Below, piece after piece: positions 19,086 to 28,650 of a DNA stretch of 64,000 nucleotides. The stretch's first letter is position 1. Each line of letters opens with the position of its first letter. Both the position numbers and the translations under genes were made by a program. The notes below the pieces were generated by a model. The model did no database searches. It was not told the DNA's origin and was given only the letters and a program-made list of their open reading frames with translations. Source of the DNA: Rhodopirellula sp. (lineage in GTDB: Bacteria > Planctomycetota > Planctomycetia > Pirellulales > Pirellulaceae); contig NZVD01000090.1 of NCBI GenBank assembly GCA_002701385.1, forward strand, positions 62,557 through 126,556, given 5' to 3'.

Positions 19086-20034
19086 CTGAGTTTCGTTGCC
19101 AAAATACACCATCGACGTAGCCCTGTATCGATGGAGCAACTTTGGCCTGCTCCAGACGCTTGAGTGTCCACAGGCAATACTGTTTGTTCAAGTCGATCGA
19201 AAGAAACTTTCGTTTTAACTTTTGCGCAACTACCGCTGTGGTACCACTGCCTCCGAATGGATCCAAAACCAAATCACCCTCATTGGAGCTGGCTAGAATC
19301 AACTTAGCGAGTAGTTTCTCTGGTTTTTGGGTTGGATGGTCAGTGTTCTCCGGCATAGACCAAAAAGGAATGGAAAGATCGTTCCAGAAATTGGCTGGGT
19401 GTGTGTCCCTGAAATTCCCATTTTGATTTTCATCCCAGTCTTTAGGAGAGCCGTCTTCATGACGATAAGGGGCAATTACCGGACGGCGATGTTTCACCTG
19501 ATCGACATGAAATGTATATTGCTTGCCCATCGTGCAAAACCAGATATCTTCATGGGCATTTTTCCAGTTGGTTTTTGCTCCACGTCCTTTCTCTCGTTCC
19601 CAGGTAATACGATTTCGAATGTGAAAATACTTTTGAGCGACTTCCACGATCGACAGGGAGGTTTTCCAGTCTCCGCAGAGATAGATCGAGGCCGTTGGTT
19701 TGAGTACGGGCAGGTTGGTTTGAATGACATCGTCCAGCCACTGGGTGTAATCCTGCTCGGTTCTAGCTTTAAATCGCAAAGACCCAAACGACTTCGTCAA
19801 ATTGTAGGGGGGATCCAGAATTAGCAAATCAACGGAGGCTGAGGGCAAAAAGGTAACCCAGTCTTTGTAATCCCCCAAAGCTACACCCGTGAATGGCTTC
19901 TTCCGTTTTCGTTTCGGAAGCTCCGTTTGCAACTTCGGCAATAATCGTGTGCGATCTGCACGTGACAAGGTCAGTGTACGATTTTGCGGTGCTCGTTTCC
20001 TAGAGCCAACACGTTTTGTGGTTATCTTTTTCAA
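19078..20034 (-). CDS. Orphan beta-class DNA methyltransferase (probable N6-adenine)
   Basis: 318 residues. Motif IV 'LLILDPPYNLTKSFG' (D74-P-P-Y77) precedes the AdoMet-binding motif I 'LVLDPFGGSGTTAVVAQ' near residue 257, the order that defines beta-class amino-methyltransferases. D-P-P-Y favours adenine N6, though N4-cytosine enzymes cannot be excluded. The region between ('ITWEREKGRGAKTNWKN', 'DHPTQKPEKLLAKLI') includes the target-recognition part and the conserved H-P-T-Q-K-P. A basic N-terminal tail of about 45 residues may help bind DNA. No restriction endonuclease gene is adjacent, so it is probably a solitary regulatory methyltransferase. Confidence 0.9.
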   Translation of the reverse strand: MKKITTKRVGSRKRAPQNRTLTLSRADRTRLLPKLQTELPKRKRKKPFTGVALGDYKDWVTFLPSASVDLLILDPPYNLTKSFGSLRFKARTEQDYTQWLDDVIQTNLPVLKPTASIYLCGDWKTSLSIVEVAQKYFHIRNRITWEREKGRGAKTNWKNAHEDIWFCTMGKQYTFHVDQVKHRRPVIAPYRHEDGSPKDWDENQNGNFRDTHPANFWNDLSIPFWSMPENTDHPTQKPEKLLAKLILASSNEGDLVLDPFGGSGTTAVVAQKLKRKFLSIDLNKQYCLWTLKRLEQAKVAPSIQGYVDGVFWQRNSGK

Positions 20035-20134
20035 AGTGGTGGTTTGGTTTTATTGAACAGATGGTTTATTGGTTTGCTGTCTGCCTTATATTGTAGAGAC
20101 TGAATCTGAAGACCCAACCGTTGGAGTAACAACA

Positions 20135-21655
20135 ATGACTAAACAATTTGTACTTGCTGCCTGCCTGATCATGACGTTAACTATGTCTGCCATGGCAGCA
20201 AAACCAAACAAACCACTCAAGCCAAGTCTGTTTGCAGGACAAGGCATCATGATGGGGGAATTAACTTCAACCAGTATTCACGCGCAAGTACGACTCACTG
20301 CGACCACACAATTGGTGGATCGAGATGTTCCGGGACGCAACGGCGTTGTTAAGTTTGCACTGATCGAAGATGTGGCTTTATCCCGTCCACGGTTCAAGGG
20401 TGAACTCACAACTATCGAGAAACAGATTGTCGAAACAAAAGCAGAACATGACTACATCGCCCGCGTCATTTTCAAGAACCTTAAACCGAATACTTCCTAT
20501 ATCATTAAAACGAAAATCGGCATCGATGAAGACACACTCAGGCCTGGTCCAACCGGGCGATTCATTACCCACCCTGGCAAAGACCAGTCCCGACCAATTT
20601 CTTTTGTTGTCGTGACGGGAATGAATTATGCCAAGTTCCATGGAGATAACAGAATCGACAGAAAAATTCACCTGGAACATAACAACACCGAATTGCCCGA
20701 GCCTTATCAGGGTCGGGATAAACATCTCGGATATCCGGCTTTGGCAAGCATCAGCAAGTTGCGTCCTCACTTCTTCGTCGGAACCGGCGACAACGTTTAC
20801 TACGATACCCCCAAAGATCCACGTGCAGAAACGATCGAAGAGATGCGGCAAAAGTGGCATGAGCAATTCGTTCAGCGTCGTTACCGGACTCTGTTCTCCC
20901 ATGTTCCAACTTATTGGGAAGTCGATGATCATGATTACCGCATCGATGATGGGGATAACTCCGGAGACCATTTGCCAAGCGTGGAGATGGCTGTTCGTAT
21001 GATGTACGAACAACTACCATACGCCGCGATGGGAGATCAAACAACGAAAACCTATCGAACAATCCGAGTATCGAAAGATCTTCAGATTTGGTTTGTCGAA
21101 GGACGAATCCACCGAACGGATAATGCCATGGAAGATGGCCCAGACAAGACGATTTGGGGATTGGAGCAACGCGAGTGGTTGATGAAGACACTCAAGGACA
21201 GTGACGCCACTTTCAAAGTAATGGTATCCCCCACCCCAATGGTTGGTCCTGATGACAAACGAAAATTCGACAATCACACCAACTTCAATGGGTTTCGTCA
21301 CGAACGCAAAGTCTTCTTTGACTTTCTCGAAAATGAAGGACTTAATAACAATAATTTCTATATCATCTGCGGTGATCGCCACTGGCAGTACCATGCGGAA
21401 GACCCAACCGGAATCGAGGAATTCTCTTCCGGAGCATTGATCGATGCAAACAGTCGACCGGGACGAAAGTCTGGCGAAGAGTTAAGCACGGACCCCGAAG
21501 GACATATTAAGCAACACTACCTTCAGAACCCACCTTCCGGTGGTTTTTTGCAGGTAGTCAGTATCCCAGGAGGCACTGGCGAGGCTCGTCTGGCGTTTAT
21601 CCACCGCGACGAACATGGAAAAGTGCTTAATCTAGAAATAAAGGCCGCTAAGTAA
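20135..21655 (+). CDS. Secreted PhoD-like alkaline phosphatase / phosphodiesterase
   Basis: 506 residues from the ATG at 20135, supported by 'ggagtaac' nine bases upstream and a signal peptide ('LAACLIMTLTMSAMAAK'). A Fn3-like N-terminal domain ('MMGELTSTSIHAQVRLTAT', 'YIARVIFKNLKPNTSYII') precedes a PhoD-type metallophosphatase: 'PHFFVGTGDNVYYDTP', 'YRTLFSHVPTYWEVDDHDYR', 'YIICGDRHWQYH'. Such enzymes release phosphate from mono- or diesters outside the cytoplasm with Fe/Ca centres. It is monocistronic. After the stop, AGTAACT-CTGAT-AGTTACT forms a 7-bp stem but lacks an adjoining T-run. Confidence 0.88.
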   Translation: MTKQFVLAACLIMTLTMSAMAAKPNKPLKPSLFAGQGIMMGELTSTSIHAQVRLTATTQLVDRDVPGRNGVVKFALIEDVALSRPRFKGELTTIEKQIVETKAEHDYIARVIFKNLKPNTSYIIKTKIGIDEDTLRPGPTGRFITHPGKDQSRPISFVVVTGMNYAKFHGDNRIDRKIHLEHNNTELPEPYQGRDKHLGYPALASISKLRPHFFVGTGDNVYYDTPKDPRAETIEEMRQKWHEQFVQRRYRTLFSHVPTYWEVDDHDYRIDDGDNSGDHLPSVEMAVRMMYEQLPYAAMGDQTTKTYRTIRVSKDLQIWFVEGRIHRTDNAMEDGPDKTIWGLEQREWLMKTLKDSDATFKVMVSPTPMVGPDDKRKFDNHTNFNGFRHERKVFFDFLENEGLNNNNFYIICGDRHWQYHAEDPTGIEEFSSGALIDANSRPGRKSGEELSTDPEGHIKQHYLQNPPSGGFLQVVSIPGGTGEARLAFIHRDEHGKVLNLEIKAAK

Positions 21656-21717
21656 CTCTGATAGTTACTATCCGCGAAACTGATGATTTCTAGTTTTTTT
21701 ACAAATTCCCCACGTGG

Positions 21718-21736
21718 TGTGACCTAACGTGTCACA
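21718..21736. promoter_or_regulatory. Inverted repeat TGTGAC-N7-GTCACA upstream of small gene
   Basis: Perfect 6-bp arms separated by 7 bases, 57 bp before the ATG of the 50-codon gene. It resembles a dimeric-regulator operator. The half-sites are CRP/FNR-like, but the spacing is wrong for a CRP site (TGTGA-N6-TCACA). It could also act as an RNA hairpin if transcribed. Confidence 0.4.
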
Positions 21737-21793
21737 TCCCATTGCGATACTTCTATCAGTCAAACAAAACCGACCTGCATAGGAGGCCTAGCA

Positions 21794-21946
21794 ATGGCAC
21801 AACGATGGCTGGAATCTGATCTCGACTCACTGTTCACCAACACCGAGCCACTGGAAATTGGCCGACTCGATGTAGAAGAATTCTTTGCTGAATTGGCAAA
21901 GCTTCTGAATGCTCGAAATGCCAATGATAATGAAGTAGCAGGTTAA
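21794..21946 (+). CDS. Small acidic protein of 50 residues, absent from ORF track
   Basis: An open frame of 50 codons from ATG 21794 to TAA, below the track's length limit. It is preceded by a consensus Shine-Dalgarno AGGAGG (21781-21786) at 7-nt spacing, the strongest ribosome-binding site I saw in the window. The product begins 'MAQRWLESDLDSLFTNTEP' and continues with 'RLDVEEFFAELAKLLNARN': soluble, acidic, probably two amphipathic helices, without cysteines or membrane segments. The family is not recognised. An inverted repeat lies upstream. It is convergent with the DUF1592 gene, whose stop is 10 bp away. The optimal start context makes it likely to be translated. Confidence 0.65.
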   Translation: MAQRWLESDLDSLFTNTEPLEIGRLDVEEFFAELAKLLNARNANDNEVAG

Positions 21947-21956
21947 CCAACGGGCT

Positions 21957-24782
21957 TTATTCCGTCGCGTTATCTGATGTGGTTGCTGGCGTTGGCTGAG
22001 CGTCTTCCTCGGTGGAAGCCTGGTTGTTTTGATTCCTAAATGGGTAGCTTAGCACCAGTTCTTCGAGCCAGATTTGGGGCGCAAAGTCATTTTGAGTCAA
22101 CGTATTGGATAGATGTCGAAGAGGGCCTTCATCAAAATATTGAAGCTGGCGTCCTAAGGCAAAACTCAACATTCGTTCACTTAGATTTCGAGCAAATCTA
22201 TCTTGTTCTCCCAACAGGATTTGCTTGAGCTCACTGGGACCGGAAAACTTCCTGCCATCTGGTAACTCGCCTGAGTTATCAATCGGTTTGCCACCCTGCA
22301 TCTGGCGAAATCGTCCGATGGCGTCGAAGTTTTCCAACCCAAACCCGATCGGATCGATTTGTTGATGACACGATCGGCAGGCAGCGTCGTTACGATGTTG
22401 CTCGAATTGTTCCCGCAGAGTCTTCCCTTTTACATCGCCCGCGTTGTCAGGCAACGTCCCGGCATCCGGCGGTGGCGGGGGCAATTCGTCTCCCAACAGA
22501 GTCTCAAGTACCCACTTGCCTCGAATCACCGGACTCGTCCGCAACGGTAAAGAAGTCGCCGTCAAGACACTACTCATACCCAACAAACCCCCGCGAGGGC
22601 TATCTTTTAGAGTCACGAGCTGCATTTCGTGATGCTCGATTCCTGATAGCCCATACAACTCAGCCAGTGATTTATTCAGGAACGTTTCCTTCGAATCGAT
22701 CAGCTTAAGCAAGCTTTGGTTCTCACGCACCAAATAGTCAAAATATAAGACGGGTTCACTAAGAGCAGCCTGTTGAACGGCTACATCAAACTCCGGATAC
22801 CTCTTCGGGTCCGGGCCGATCGTCTTACCAATGGCACTAATCTCTAACCATTGCCCAATGAAACTCCGTGCGAAAGCAGTCGACTTTGGATTTTCCAGCA
22901 TTCGACGTACCTGAGATCGCAACACATCCGGCTTGGTCAATTCACCTCGAGTGGCCAATGTGAACAACTCGTTATCCGGCATCGTCATCCACAGGAAATA
23001 GGAAAGACGCGTCGCTAACTCAAACTCGCTCAGTTCAAACTCACCTTGCTCATCGCCATTACCTTCTACTTTGAATAGAAAGTTGGGTGAAACTAAGATC
23101 GCCGTCAGTGGTAACCGTAACGCCTCCTTAAAAGATGGGACATCGGTATAACCACGTTCAAACAATGCTCGATATGCAGATAATTCATCCTCTGTGACGG
23201 GACGCCGAAATGCTCGGGACGCAAATAACGAAAGCACTTCGGATGCCGCCTCCGCAGCTGTCTTCCCGTCCACTGGCGCGGCAATAAAGACGCGCTGCTG
23301 ATACAAATCGCTCAGTCCGATCGGACCTTCGATATCAATAAAATCCATCGCCACACTGCCCGGCTTTTGAGTTTGAGGCTTGGGAGCCTTAACGTTGGCT
23401 ACCGCAGCCAGGACTATTTTGTTGTCTGACAGCGCTTCCTCGTTTTGCTCTTTAATCTGGTATTCCAATTCATCCACAGCAATATCCAGAGCTCCGGCCA
23501 GAGCTGCTTTGGCGGTATCCAGCGTGACAGTCCGTTCTGCCACATAACCCTTAAACCGCTGAAGTTCCGATAGATTTCCTTTCGGGCCGTGGAGACGTAG
23601 CCATTCAATCGGACGCTGCACAGAATAAAACTGAACATTCATCGCTTCACGCAACTTCGTGACCTGAGGATTCTCTCCATCCGTTCTATTCAAACGCGGA
23701 TGATTGGCCATGGCTCGTTTGGTTACTAATGCACTCCATTGATTCATCGGAGGCACTGGCTGATCGGCATGTTTGTGTTTAGCCACAGCAGGCTCTTGTT
23801 TTGCCGGCGTGACTGACTCGTCAGTCAATTGCGGCTGCTTGGGCTCGAGGTCCGTTTCACGATTAGGAATACTTGTTACAAAGTCACCCTGTTGAATATT
23901 CCAGGCAATCTGATGAGTTCCCTTTTCGACAAAGGCTACCACTTCGTAAATACCCGGCTCCGTACTGGGAACCTGTATGTCACCCTGAACTTCATCATTA
24001 ATTCTCAATCTCGCGCCGGTGGGCCCGGCGGTCGACCAGGCTCTCACTTTAAATCGATAGTAACCACTCGACGGGAATTCAATGGAGTCCCATAACGTCA
24101 TCTGGCCACGATTAAGAATATAGCCAAATTCCGCCGGAGGAGAATTTCGTTCGGTCATAAACATCTTTTCGGTTTCCAGATGTTTATGAAGCGGATTGTC
24201 CTGCATTGTGATTAGCTGATCGATCGACTGCTGTGCCGCTTTGATGTACTTCTCGAGTAATGCCGGTTCGAGAAAAAGATTATCCCGATCATTGTTAAAA
24301 CCACTCGCTCCCTGAGCATCGTCTCCTAATTCACGACCAGGATTTAGATCGACTCCTAAGAGGTCTCGCATCGTGTTGTTATATTCTTCACGCGAAAGGC
24401 GAGCTGTTGCCACGTGACCAGCATTTTTGACTTGCGACCAATCAATATCATTAATCTGTCGATCCACCCATTCGATTAAGTAACGTCGTTCGTCAAAGGT
24501 AGGCAGTGGTTCTTCAGGTGGCATCTCCTCGTCTTCTAATTTTTCCAGAATCTTCAACCAATCCTTTCGATTTTTGAGCAGCATATCAACCGCAGTAAAC
24601 CGGGCGATATCCACTTTGGCTGCTGCCTTCTCCTCGTTATGACAACGATTACAGTATTTCTTCAGTAACGGCTGCACTTTCTCATCAAATTCTTTGGCGG
24701 CGAGCATATCTTCAGCTTGAAGCATGTCTGATGGACCAGAGAAAAGTCCGAATCCTAAAGTGATTAAAAGCCAGTAACGCAT
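21957..24782 (-). CDS. Planctomycete DUF1587/DUF1592/DUF1588/DUF1585 cytochrome protein
   Basis: 941 residues. Signal peptide, then a cytochrome C domain with C-N-R-C-H (C44, C47, H48). DUF1587 follows ('TARLSREEYNNTMRDLLGVD'), then a carbohydrate-binding-like beta domain near 210-300 ('SSGYYRFKVRAWSTAGPTG'), and DUF1595/DUF1592 ('FASRAFRRPVTEDELSAYR', 'FELATRLSYFLWMTMPDNEL'). DUF1588 has a second motif C-R-S-C-H ('CRSCHQQIDPIGFGLENFD'), and DUF1585 is at the C-terminus ('FARNLSERMLSFALGRQL'). It is a periplasmic heme protein of unknown reaction, often paired with DUF1552 proteins; here the DUF1552 gene is divergent 226 bp away. An insertion rich in Pro, Gln and His near 310-350 looks disordered. 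Confidence 0.93.
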   Translation of the reverse strand: MRYWLLITLGFGLFSGPSDMLQAEDMLAAKEFDEKVQPLLKKYCNRCHNEEKAAAKVDIARFTAVDMLLKNRKDWLKILEKLEDEEMPPEEPLPTFDERRYLIEWVDRQINDIDWSQVKNAGHVATARLSREEYNNTMRDLLGVDLNPGRELGDDAQGASGFNNDRDNLFLEPALLEKYIKAAQQSIDQLITMQDNPLHKHLETEKMFMTERNSPPAEFGYILNRGQMTLWDSIEFPSSGYYRFKVRAWSTAGPTGARLRINDEVQGDIQVPSTEPGIYEVVAFVEKGTHQIAWNIQQGDFVTSIPNRETDLEPKQPQLTDESVTPAKQEPAVAKHKHADQPVPPMNQWSALVTKRAMANHPRLNRTDGENPQVTKLREAMNVQFYSVQRPIEWLRLHGPKGNLSELQRFKGYVAERTVTLDTAKAALAGALDIAVDELEYQIKEQNEEALSDNKIVLAAVANVKAPKPQTQKPGSVAMDFIDIEGPIGLSDLYQQRVFIAAPVDGKTAAEAASEVLSLFASRAFRRPVTEDELSAYRALFERGYTDVPSFKEALRLPLTAILVSPNFLFKVEGNGDEQGEFELSEFELATRLSYFLWMTMPDNELFTLATRGELTKPDVLRSQVRRMLENPKSTAFARSFIGQWLEISAIGKTIGPDPKRYPEFDVAVQQAALSEPVLYFDYLVRENQSLLKLIDSKETFLNKSLAELYGLSGIEHHEMQLVTLKDSPRGGLLGMSSVLTATSLPLRTSPVIRGKWVLETLLGDELPPPPPDAGTLPDNAGDVKGKTLREQFEQHRNDAACRSCHQQIDPIGFGLENFDAIGRFRQMQGGKPIDNSGELPDGRKFSGPSELKQILLGEQDRFARNLSERMLSFALGRQLQYFDEGPLRHLSNTLTQNDFAPQIWLEELVLSYPFRNQNNQASTEEDAQPTPATTSDNATE

Positions 24783-25008
24783 AGATCTACATGAACCGGA
24801 TGGGAGGAATGGGCAGCATCCAACACTTAGACACTGAATCGATAATCATTATAGTTGGCCCATTCTAAAGTGTCTTGCGGCAATAACCATCACTTCACCG
24901 CAATCATGTTAAAAACACCTGCCGTGGGTTGCCGAGAAATGATAATATAGAGACAGATATGAGGAATTTGTATTCCCTTGCTTTGATTGTTTAATCACGG
25001 GTTATTCG

Positions 25009-26310
25009 ATGAGTCAGAATTGGAAAATTTCACGCCGAACGATGCTTCGAGGTACTGGTGCCGCGGTTGCGCTTCCGATGTTGGATGTCATGCAAGGGCA
25101 CGCGGCCTTCGGTAAAGAAGCCGTTGCTCCTCCAATGCGAATGGTTTCTCTGTTCATGCCGAACGGCGTTAACCCGGCTACCTGGAACGTTAAAGGGGAA
25201 GGGGCCGATTACGAATTATCTGAGTCTCTGGCTCCTCTGGCTAAGCTTCGTCAGGATGTGAGTATTCTGTCGAATCTCGACAACACCGGAGCCGGTGGAC
25301 ATGTCGGAGCTACCTCTGGGTTTTTATCCGGAATCAAAATGAAAAACGGTGTCCTTGGAATCTCCATGGACCAATTAATCGCAAACCATATCGGTGATAA
25401 AACTCGCTTCCCATCGATCGTACTGGGCACAGAACCACCTCGGCAGGGTGGAGCCGGCCCCGGACTCCCAATTGCCTATGCGAATACCATTTCATGGGCA
25501 TCCCCTAATTCAAGGATTTCTCCAGAGATCAATCCTCAGGTTGCCTTCGACCGAATGTTCCGCACTGGTGAAAATGCCGTCGAACAAGCTCGGGAATTAC
25601 AGAGTGTGGTCGATCTGGTTTTGGCGGATGCAAAACGGCTTAAAACCCGAGCCAGTAAAAACGACGGTCACAAGATTGAAGAATACTTGTCGAGTGTCCG
25701 TAGTGTTGAAAAACAAATCGACAGTACCTTGAATCCACCTGCTCGGGATTGGATTCCACCAACAACACCTGAATTAGTTCGGCCACCTGCCGGCATTCCT
25801 GTTCAACGGGATGTCCATGTCAAAATGATGATGGACTTACTTATTCTGGCGTTGCAAACTGATACGACTCGCGTTGGTACCTTTATGTTGGCCCATGGCT
25901 TCAGCCGTTGTAACTTTGGATTCATGGGACTCAAAGGGGATCACCATACGATCTCTCACCATAAGAATCAAAATGATTGGCTGACCGAGTACACTGCGGT
26001 TACCAAATATTATGTCGGTCAATACGCTTACTTGATGGAACGGCTTAAGAACATTGACGAGGGTGGGTCTAATCTGCTCGACAATAGCGTTGTGTTATTC
26101 GGTTCCGGGTTGAAAGACGGCAATGGTCATGTCCGATCTGATTTGCCAATTCTTCTGGGTGGCCACGGCGCGGGATCATTGAATCCTGGACGACATATTA
26201 CCTTTACTAAAGGCACGGGACTTCCTGATCTTCACCTCTCGCTCATCCAACGGTTCGGAATCGATATCGACACATGGGCGGACAGCTCAAATACTCTAGC
26301 CAATCTCTAA
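25009..26310 (+). CDS. DUF1552 family protein with Tat signal
   Basis: 433 residues. The N-terminal 'ISRRTMLRGTGAAVALPML' is a twin-arginine signal. The family is recognised from 'RMVSLFMPNGVNPATWNV', 'SGFLSGIKMKNGVLGISMDQ', 'SVEKQID' and 'DNSVVLFGSGLKDGNGH'. DUF1552 proteins are distant relatives of DUF1501 and the sulfatase superfamily, exported folded, with no proven activity. The gene is divergent from the DUF1592 gene and its stop is directly followed by the next CDS, so it heads a three-gene run 25009-30119. Confidence 0.92.
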   Translation: MSQNWKISRRTMLRGTGAAVALPMLDVMQGHAAFGKEAVAPPMRMVSLFMPNGVNPATWNVKGEGADYELSESLAPLAKLRQDVSILSNLDNTGAGGHVGATSGFLSGIKMKNGVLGISMDQLIANHIGDKTRFPSIVLGTEPPRQGGAGPGLPIAYANTISWASPNSRISPEINPQVAFDRMFRTGENAVEQARELQSVVDLVLADAKRLKTRASKNDGHKIEEYLSSVRSVEKQIDSTLNPPARDWIPPTTPELVRPPAGIPVQRDVHVKMMMDLLILALQTDTTRVGTFMLAHGFSRCNFGFMGLKGDHHTISHHKNQNDWLTEYTAVTKYYVGQYAYLMERLKNIDEGGSNLLDNSVVLFGSGLKDGNGHVRSDLPILLGGHGAGSLNPGRHITFTKGTGLPDLHLSLIQRFGIDIDTWADSSNTLANL

Positions 26311-28650
26311 GTGAAAGAGGTAATCGTGACGTCCCCACTACGATGTCGTCGGCAAAGCTTCCCATTCACGGCCGTCGCGACAAGTACGATTCTTTTTTTT
26401 AGCATCGCCCAATTACAGGCCATCGACTTCAACAAAGAGATTCGGCCTATTCTGTCAAACCACTGTTTTGAATGCCATGGCCCAGACAATGCTACGCGTC
26501 AGGCCGACCTACGCCTCGACTTACAAGCATCGGCCATGTCGGTGATCTCTCCGGGAAAAATCAAACGCAGTGAATTGATTCATCGCATTGAATCTCATGA
26601 CCGGGACGTGATGATGCCTCCGGCCGATGCGAAACGTCCACTGACAGATCAACAGCGTAAGTTACTGATCGACTGGGTTCGGGAAGGTGCTGAATACCAA
26701 CAGCATTGGTCGTTCAAACCCATTCAAAATCAACCGACTAAACGCCACCGACAGGACAAATGGTCACAAAACCCAATCGACCATTATGTTTATCTCCGCT
26801 TGAAAGCAGAAGGACTTTCGCCGTCGAAACCAGCGGATCGAGCGACCTTAATTCGTCGCATTAGTTTTGACCTGACGGGCCTGCCCCCCTCGCTGGAAGA
26901 CGCTCGACGTGTATTAGACGATCCTTCAGAAGATGCGCTTGAGAAGTACATCGATCACTTACTGCAATCCAGTGCCTACGGTGAACATATGGCACTCTAT
27001 TGGTTGGAAGCTTCTCGCTACGCCGATACCGATGGATATCAAAATGACCGCACTCGTCATCATCATGTCTGGCGTGACTGGGTCATCATGTCGTTTAACG
27101 ACAATATGCCGTACAACCAATTCATTATCGACCAGCTTGCCGGTGATCAAAAACCAAACCCGACATTAAAGTCGCAGATTGCCACCGCGTTCTGCCGGAA
27201 TCACCGAATTAATTCGGAAGACGGTTCCATCCCTGACGAATGGCATGTCGAAAATGTCGCAGACCGCGTCGATACGTTCGGGACTGTTTTTTTGGGCCTG
27301 ACCATCAGCTGTTCCCGTTGCCATGACCATAAGTTTGATCCAATCTCACAGCAGGACTACTACGAACTGTTTGCGTACTTCAATAACAATGCAGAATGGG
27401 GAGTGGGGCCGAACAACGGAAATAGTCCACCGTTTATTGAGATACCGGAAAGCTGGCCTGTTATTGCTGCTGATCAAAATCATCCGGTGGCCCCTGAACC
27501 CCTGAAGCTGACCAACGCCCGTAAGGAAGCAGGAAACGGACTAAAACGTCCCCAGCCAGGTTCCGCCAAAACACTCATGGTGATGCATGACCTGGAAACA
27601 CCACGAGAAACCTATTTACTGAATCGAGGGCAGTACAATTTGCCGGACAAGTCGAAGCCGCTATCACCAACCATTCCATCGGCTCTGAATTTTGCTCCCG
27701 ACATGCAACCAAATTCAAGATATGAGTTAGCTCAATGGCTGGTTCACCCTGACAATCCACTCACCGCTCGAGTTGCGGTCAATCGTTTTTGGCAACAGCT
27801 GTTCGGACGTGGCCTGGTTGAGTCGAGTGAGAACTTTGGATCACAGGGCACACTTCCGTCACACCCTCAGTTGCTGGACTATCTTGCCTCGCAATTCATT
27901 CACGCCGGCTGGGACACCAAGGCCCTGATGAAACAGATTCTGTTGAGTGCTACCTATCAACAATCATCCGATGCCCCGACGCATCTGATCGAGCGTGATC
28001 CTAAAAACGAATTGTTGGCGCGAGGCCCCCGGATGAGGCTTTCAGGATTTGCCCTTCGCGATCAGGCTCTGGTTGCCAGTGGCCTTTACGTAGAAGGAGT
28101 CGGCGGCCCATCGGTACGTCCTTATATGCCTCCTAGAATCTGGCGGTCTATTTCAAACAATTCATACAAACAGGACACTGGCGATAAGCTCTATCGACGC
28201 AGCCTTTATACCTATTGGCGACGTACGATCCCGCCGCCAACGATGATGAATTTTAATGCGGCTGCTCGTGAAGTCTGTATCGTTCGCACCGAACAAACCA
28301 ATACCCCGCTCCAGGCGTTAACATTATTGAACAACAAAATATTTGTCGAAAGCGCTCGTAATCTTGCCGAGCGATCTATCAGGCAAGGTGGAGACACAAC
28401 CACCGAACGACTTCAGTTCGCTTTCCAAACGGTATTGACCAGGCCGCCGACCGAGCAAGAATTGGAAATCCTGCAAGATTCGCTGGAGTTCTTTCTGAAC
28501 CGTTATAAAGAGAAAACTTCAGAAGCTGCTTCCCTGACCGCCGTCGGTGAATCGGTTGCCAATCCGGAATTCGATACCACAACACTGGCAGCCTACACGA
28601 TGGTGGCATCGACAATCTTCAATTTGGATGAGGCGATAATCAAACGATGA
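26311..28650 (+). CDS. Planctomycete cytochrome C / DUF1549 / DUF1553 protein, compact form
   Basis: 779 residues from the GTG at 26311. A second GTG at 26326, with 'aagaggt' in front of it, is at least as good a start and would drop five residues. Signal peptide ('[15 protein letters not shown]'), cytochrome C domain with C-F-E-C-H, DUF1549 ('[18 protein letters not shown]', '[16 protein letters not shown]') and DUF1553 ('[18 protein letters not shown]', '[17 protein letters not shown]'). It is about 190 residues shorter than the paralogue at 11653 because it lacks most of the charged helical linker. Its TGA overlaps the ATG of the DUF1501 gene (ATGA), so translation is probably coupled. Confidence 0.92.
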   Translation: MKEVIVTSPLRCRRQSFPFTAVATSTILFFSIAQLQAIDFNKEIRPILSNHCFECHGPDNATRQADLRLDLQASAMSVISPGKIKRSELIHRIESHDRDVMMPPADAKRPLTDQQRKLLIDWVREGAEYQQHWSFKPIQNQPTKRHRQDKWSQNPIDHYVYLRLKAEGLSPSKPADRATLIRRISFDLTGLPPSLEDARRVLDDPSEDALEKYIDHLLQSSAYGEHMALYWLEASRYADTDGYQNDRTRHHHVWRDWVIMSFNDNMPYNQFIIDQLAGDQKPNPTLKSQIATAFCRNHRINSEDGSIPDEWHVENVADRVDTFGTVFLGLTISCSRCHDHKFDPISQQDYYELFAYFNNNAEWGVGPNNGNSPPFIEIPESWPVIAADQNHPVAPEPLKLTNARKEAGNGLKRPQPGSAKTLMVMHDLETPRETYLLNRGQYNLPDKSKPLSPTIPSALNFAPDMQPNSRYELAQWLVHPDNPLTARVAVNRFWQQLFGRGLVESSENFGSQGTLPSHPQLLDYLASQFIHAGWDTKALMKQILLSATYQQSSDAPTHLIERDPKNELLARGPRMRLSGFALRDQALVASGLYVEGVGGPSVRPYMPPRIWRSISNNSYKQDTGDKLYRRSLYTYWRRTIPPPTMMNFNAAAREVCIVRTEQTNTPLQALTLLNNKIFVESARNLAERSIRQGGDTTTERLQFAFQTVLTRPPTEQELEILQDSLEFFLNRYKEKTSEAASLTAVGESVANPEFDTTTLAAYTMVASTIFNLDEAIIKR

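Noticed and set aside
21651-21672. Terminator after the PhoD-like gene
   Set aside because: AGTAACT/AGTTACT makes a 7-bp stem, but the next T-run is about 25 nt further on, so intrinsic termination is doubtful.
21718-21736. CRP/FNR site
   Set aside because: The half-sites fit but the spacer is too long for TGTGA-N6-TCACA; kept only as an unspecified inverted repeat.
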